Assembly (NCBI RefSeq): GCF_001411555.2
Contig: NC_049904.1
Span: 33,747,473 to 33,811,472 of the forward strand
Reading direction: 5' to 3'
Length of the DNA stretch: 64,000 nt
Source of the DNA: Juglans regia
Lineage: Eukaryota; Streptophyta; Magnoliopsida; Fagales; Juglandaceae
Shown here: positions 61,470 to 64,000 of the stretch, one piece after another
Layout of the letters: each line of letters starts with the position of its first letter
How positions within the stretch are numbered: position 1 is the first letter of the stretch
Notes under the pieces: model-generated
What the model was told of the DNA's origin: nothing
The model's input: only the letters and a program-made list of their open reading frames with translations
Databases searched by the model: none
Position numbers and translations under genes: made by a program

Positions 61470-62340
61470 AATGTTGGAGAGGGTAAAAAAGCTCAGCCCA
61501 AGAGTCCGAGACCCCATGATCTAAAGGAGGCACATAGGTTTGGCAAAGCGAATATAACAACATGCAATGGGCTTGTCCCACCAAGTAAAGGCCTGTTTGG
61601 TTTGACTAAAGAGTAATGAGACGTCGATAGAAGTGACTAGGGGTAACATACGCCAACCTATAAGCTACCTTGAATCATCACTAGCACGTGGCTACTAATA
61701 AGCGTGCGAGAGAAGATATAACCACCATTCACCTGAGAAAATGAAGGTGAGCGCCACCAAGACAGGCTGAAGGGACGCAGACTCTTCAAGTCCCTAAAAC
61801 ACAACCGTTGGGAAACGTGCGAAAGGGGTGATCATGACTCACACACTAAGGAAAGAAAGGTGGGCGCTACTGCAATAGGTTGAGAAACAACTGAAATGAT
61901 GGTTGTGAAGCAGCAACTATGAAAATGTGTGCCGAAAGAATAACCATGGCTCTCCCCGTAAAGAGAGAGAGAGAGGGACTCGTCTGACCTGATTGAGGGG
62001 GCGTTGAGACGTGAGTTAGAGCTCAATGTTGCATTAATTATTTCTTTTAAGGTATCACGTGCACAAAGCATGAGGCACAATGGGACAATTCCTCAGGAAT
62101 GAAAGCAACATCACTCCAAACTACCTAGTATAAAAGCCCACTCAAGGTATGATCAAACTCAGAATTAAGGATAAAGAAAACACTTCCTAAAAAGAAAAAA
62201 CTAACTTAAGCATCGAATGATCCTCTGACCACCCCCACGCTCCCTTTTTTTATTTGTATATTTGCAGGTCTCTTGGTCCATCTTCCAACTATCTAATAAG
62301 TCCTCCCGACACGTCCGAAACACGACCAAAACAAATGTGA
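61470..62340 (+). repeat. Possible LTR or LTR-derived sequence
   Basis: This block has a base composition unlike its AT-rich neighbours. It contains tgttggagagggta at the left, a TATA-like tataaaagccc (62131-62141) and gatcctctgaccacccccac followed by tttgcaggtctcttggtcc, all reminiscent of the R/U5 part of plant Gypsy-type LTRs. No primer-binding site or partner LTR was found. The right border is not determined. Confidence 0.35.
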
Positions 62341-62406
62341 TACATTTTATATCAGAAAATGATGATAGGCTTACCATATCAGCCTGTATAGCTTGTTTCT
62401 TTTTTT

Positions 62407-62675
62407 TGGGCTATTTTTTGTACAGCTTATATTATTTTCGCACGAGGCTTTATTTTGCGGCATTTACAACGAGAATTAGGCCCGTTTTCAACCATAACTC
62501 ACCGGGCTCAGCCCACCTAAGAAATCCCAACTCAGAAAATCCAAAAACGTTATTCATGAAAAAGTGCAAGGGCATATATGTCATGTAGGTAAAATACTAC
62601 AGCTATATATTTGCCCTATTCTCCTCTATCGCCTTCCCCGGCTAGCAGCTGCCGACCCAGCAGCCTCTAGGGTTT
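62407..62675 (+). promoter_or_regulatory. Site II plus telo-box promoter-like region
   Basis: Two TGGGCT/AGCCCA elements (62407-62412 and 62510-62515), a TATATATTT stretch (about 62605) and a TAGGGTTT telo-box (62668-62675) stand in the order usual for plant ribosome-biogenesis genes. Further TAGGGTTTT motifs follow near 62827 and 63388. The short frame at 62775 (MEACRVIAARNHH, then stop) is not convincing as a protein. Confidence 0.45.
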
Positions 62676-63125
62676 CTTACACTCGTAATTTAAATTTAAA
62701 TTTTTTATTTTTGTTTTTGGTTAAACTATATGTTAGCGCGGCCCTTAAGATCGCCTTCCTCAGTGAAACAATCATGGAAGCGTGTCGAGTCATAGCCGCG
62801 CGAAATCATCACGCACGGTTCTCTCTAGGGTTTTCCTTTTGAGTCCACTTTTCCCACCTGAGCCGTATTATCCGTGAGGCATTTCCCTTTGCCATTGGAT
62901 CTGTCACTTCCTTAATTTTCTTTGGAGATTAATTGGAAGATTTCAGCTCCATTGGTATGTTTTCAGTGTCTCACTCCATGGCGGGGAACAGTTACTACTA
63001 CTCATTGAATATTATCAGCTCCACTAAAGATTATCAGCTAAGTTTATGTTTCTTCCTCTTGATTAAGATTTTTTTTGTTAGTAATCAACATCTACTTCCT
63101 TTTCATTAAGAGAGAGAGAAACAAT

Positions 63126-63228
63126 GCGTTGGCACGAATGATGATTCAATTAGATGTGTTAAAGGAGAATTCCTTTATGAACTCACTTTTTGAGGCATAT
63201 TTAAATTGTCTGACTTATTGCCACTCGC
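63126..63228 (+). ncRNA. Candidate box C/D snoRNA
   Basis: A perfect C box (ATGATGA, 63138-63144) and D box (CTGA, 63210-63213) are 65 bases apart. The ends can pair: TGGCA (63130-63134) with TGCCA (63219-63223), extended by GCG (63126-63128) with CGC (63226-63228). Internal C'/D' boxes are weak. The bases just before the D box (gcatatttaaattgt) would be the guide; I could not match a target. The promoter-like region upstream supports the call, but the motifs are short and chance is possible. Confidence 0.35.
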
Positions 63229-64000
63229 ATCTTAAAACTTAGCTCGTTTTTTTTGTTTCGATATGTTTGTTTCTCTGTCTGCATTTTTGGACCGTTTCTT
63301 TGTCTGCATTTTGAATTAGCCGGTCCAGCTTTGGAATTTGAATGTGTTGATTTTGTATTTTGATTCATAATATACTTTTTTATTCTAGGGTTTTGCGGTT
63401 CCGTCACATCCTCGTGTGCGTTTGAAGTATGCTCTATTCCGTGAATTGATTCATTTGAATGAACCAATCGAAAACTGTTCTCGAGAAAGATAAAAATCTT
63501 CCATCGATTACTTTTGATTGCAAAGAACCTGTATGATGTGCATACGATCTTGATACTGGGTAATGATTTTGCTGCGATTTGGGTGGATAAACTTTTTGGT
63601 AAATGGCTTAACTTGAATTGCGAGGTTGTTACAGAGGTAAAAGTCTTGCGTGGAAGAAAAATCTTATCAATTTTATTTTTTTATCTATGAAATACGAAAT
63701 ACATGGATAAAAAAATAAAATTATATATTTTTAAATAGTGTCCAATATGCGTGATTTCGTAGTACGACTCTGTGGAAAAGCTCTCTCATAAAACCTTTTC
63801 AATTTGCACGATAATACCTTATTTAAGGAGCTCTGCTACTTATTTTCTCCCCCACATTATATTTATATTTATTTTTATTTTATTTTATTAATTAAATTTT
63901 TTTTCTCATCATACAGAAAAAGAAAAATTAAAAATTATATATAATGTGTGGTTAGAATTTTTTTAATTTATGTCGGTTAATGTTATTTTTTTTTTCTCTT

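Noticed and set aside
62775..62842. Short frame MEACRVIAARNHH... as a protein
   Set aside because: Only 22 codons, no similarity, and within what looks like a 5' leader.

Overview
This window is nuclear DNA from a woody-type eudicot. The genes have many short exons with GT-AG introns, AT-rich introns and spacers, LINEs, MITEs and (TA)n tracts. No organelle or bacterial signature is visible. A high-copy MITE whose ends read like 'gagatgagttgagatga' suggests Fagales (walnut/hickory/oak relatives); that placement is inference only.

Layout, left to right: (1) 460-6972 (-), a plastid- or mitochondrion-targeted LETM1-like protein, cut by the left edge of the window; (2) 11159-12214 (+), an intronless F-box protein with a C-terminal membrane anchor, of the CFB/At2g27310 type; (3) 13253-17611 (-), DCP1, the decapping activator, in 8 exons; (4) 19448-20296 (-), a Casparian strip membrane protein (CASP), in 3 exons; (5) 22401-40509 (-), SPINDLY, in 17 coding exons plus a 5' leader exon near 41067-41290. 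SPY introns are swollen by LINE insertions, including a nested pair in intron 4; (6) 43614-46361 (+), a VPS55-family endosomal protein; (7) 53430-55391 (+), a NAC transcription factor of the NAC090 type; (8) 62400-63230, a Site II/telo-box promoter-like stretch followed by a candidate C/D snoRNA. The rest is repeat-rich spacer.

The genes do not form one pathway. Their order matters more: LETM1-like, CASP, SPY and VPS55 sit next to one another on Arabidopsis chromosome 3 (from memory At3g11560, 11550, 11540, 11530), and a CFB-type F-box gene sits beside a CASP gene on Arabidopsis chromosome 2. The window therefore looks like an old conserved gene block that has expanded by repeat insertion.

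The points most worth a second look are: a VPS55 splice junction that is one base short with ordinary splice sites; a GC-AG intron in SPY; a nested LINE-in-LINE with a 69-bp fold-back; four ultra-short retroposon tails, each with a 15-19 bp target duplication; a pair of G+C-tipped MULE-like MITEs; and the candidate snoRNA.
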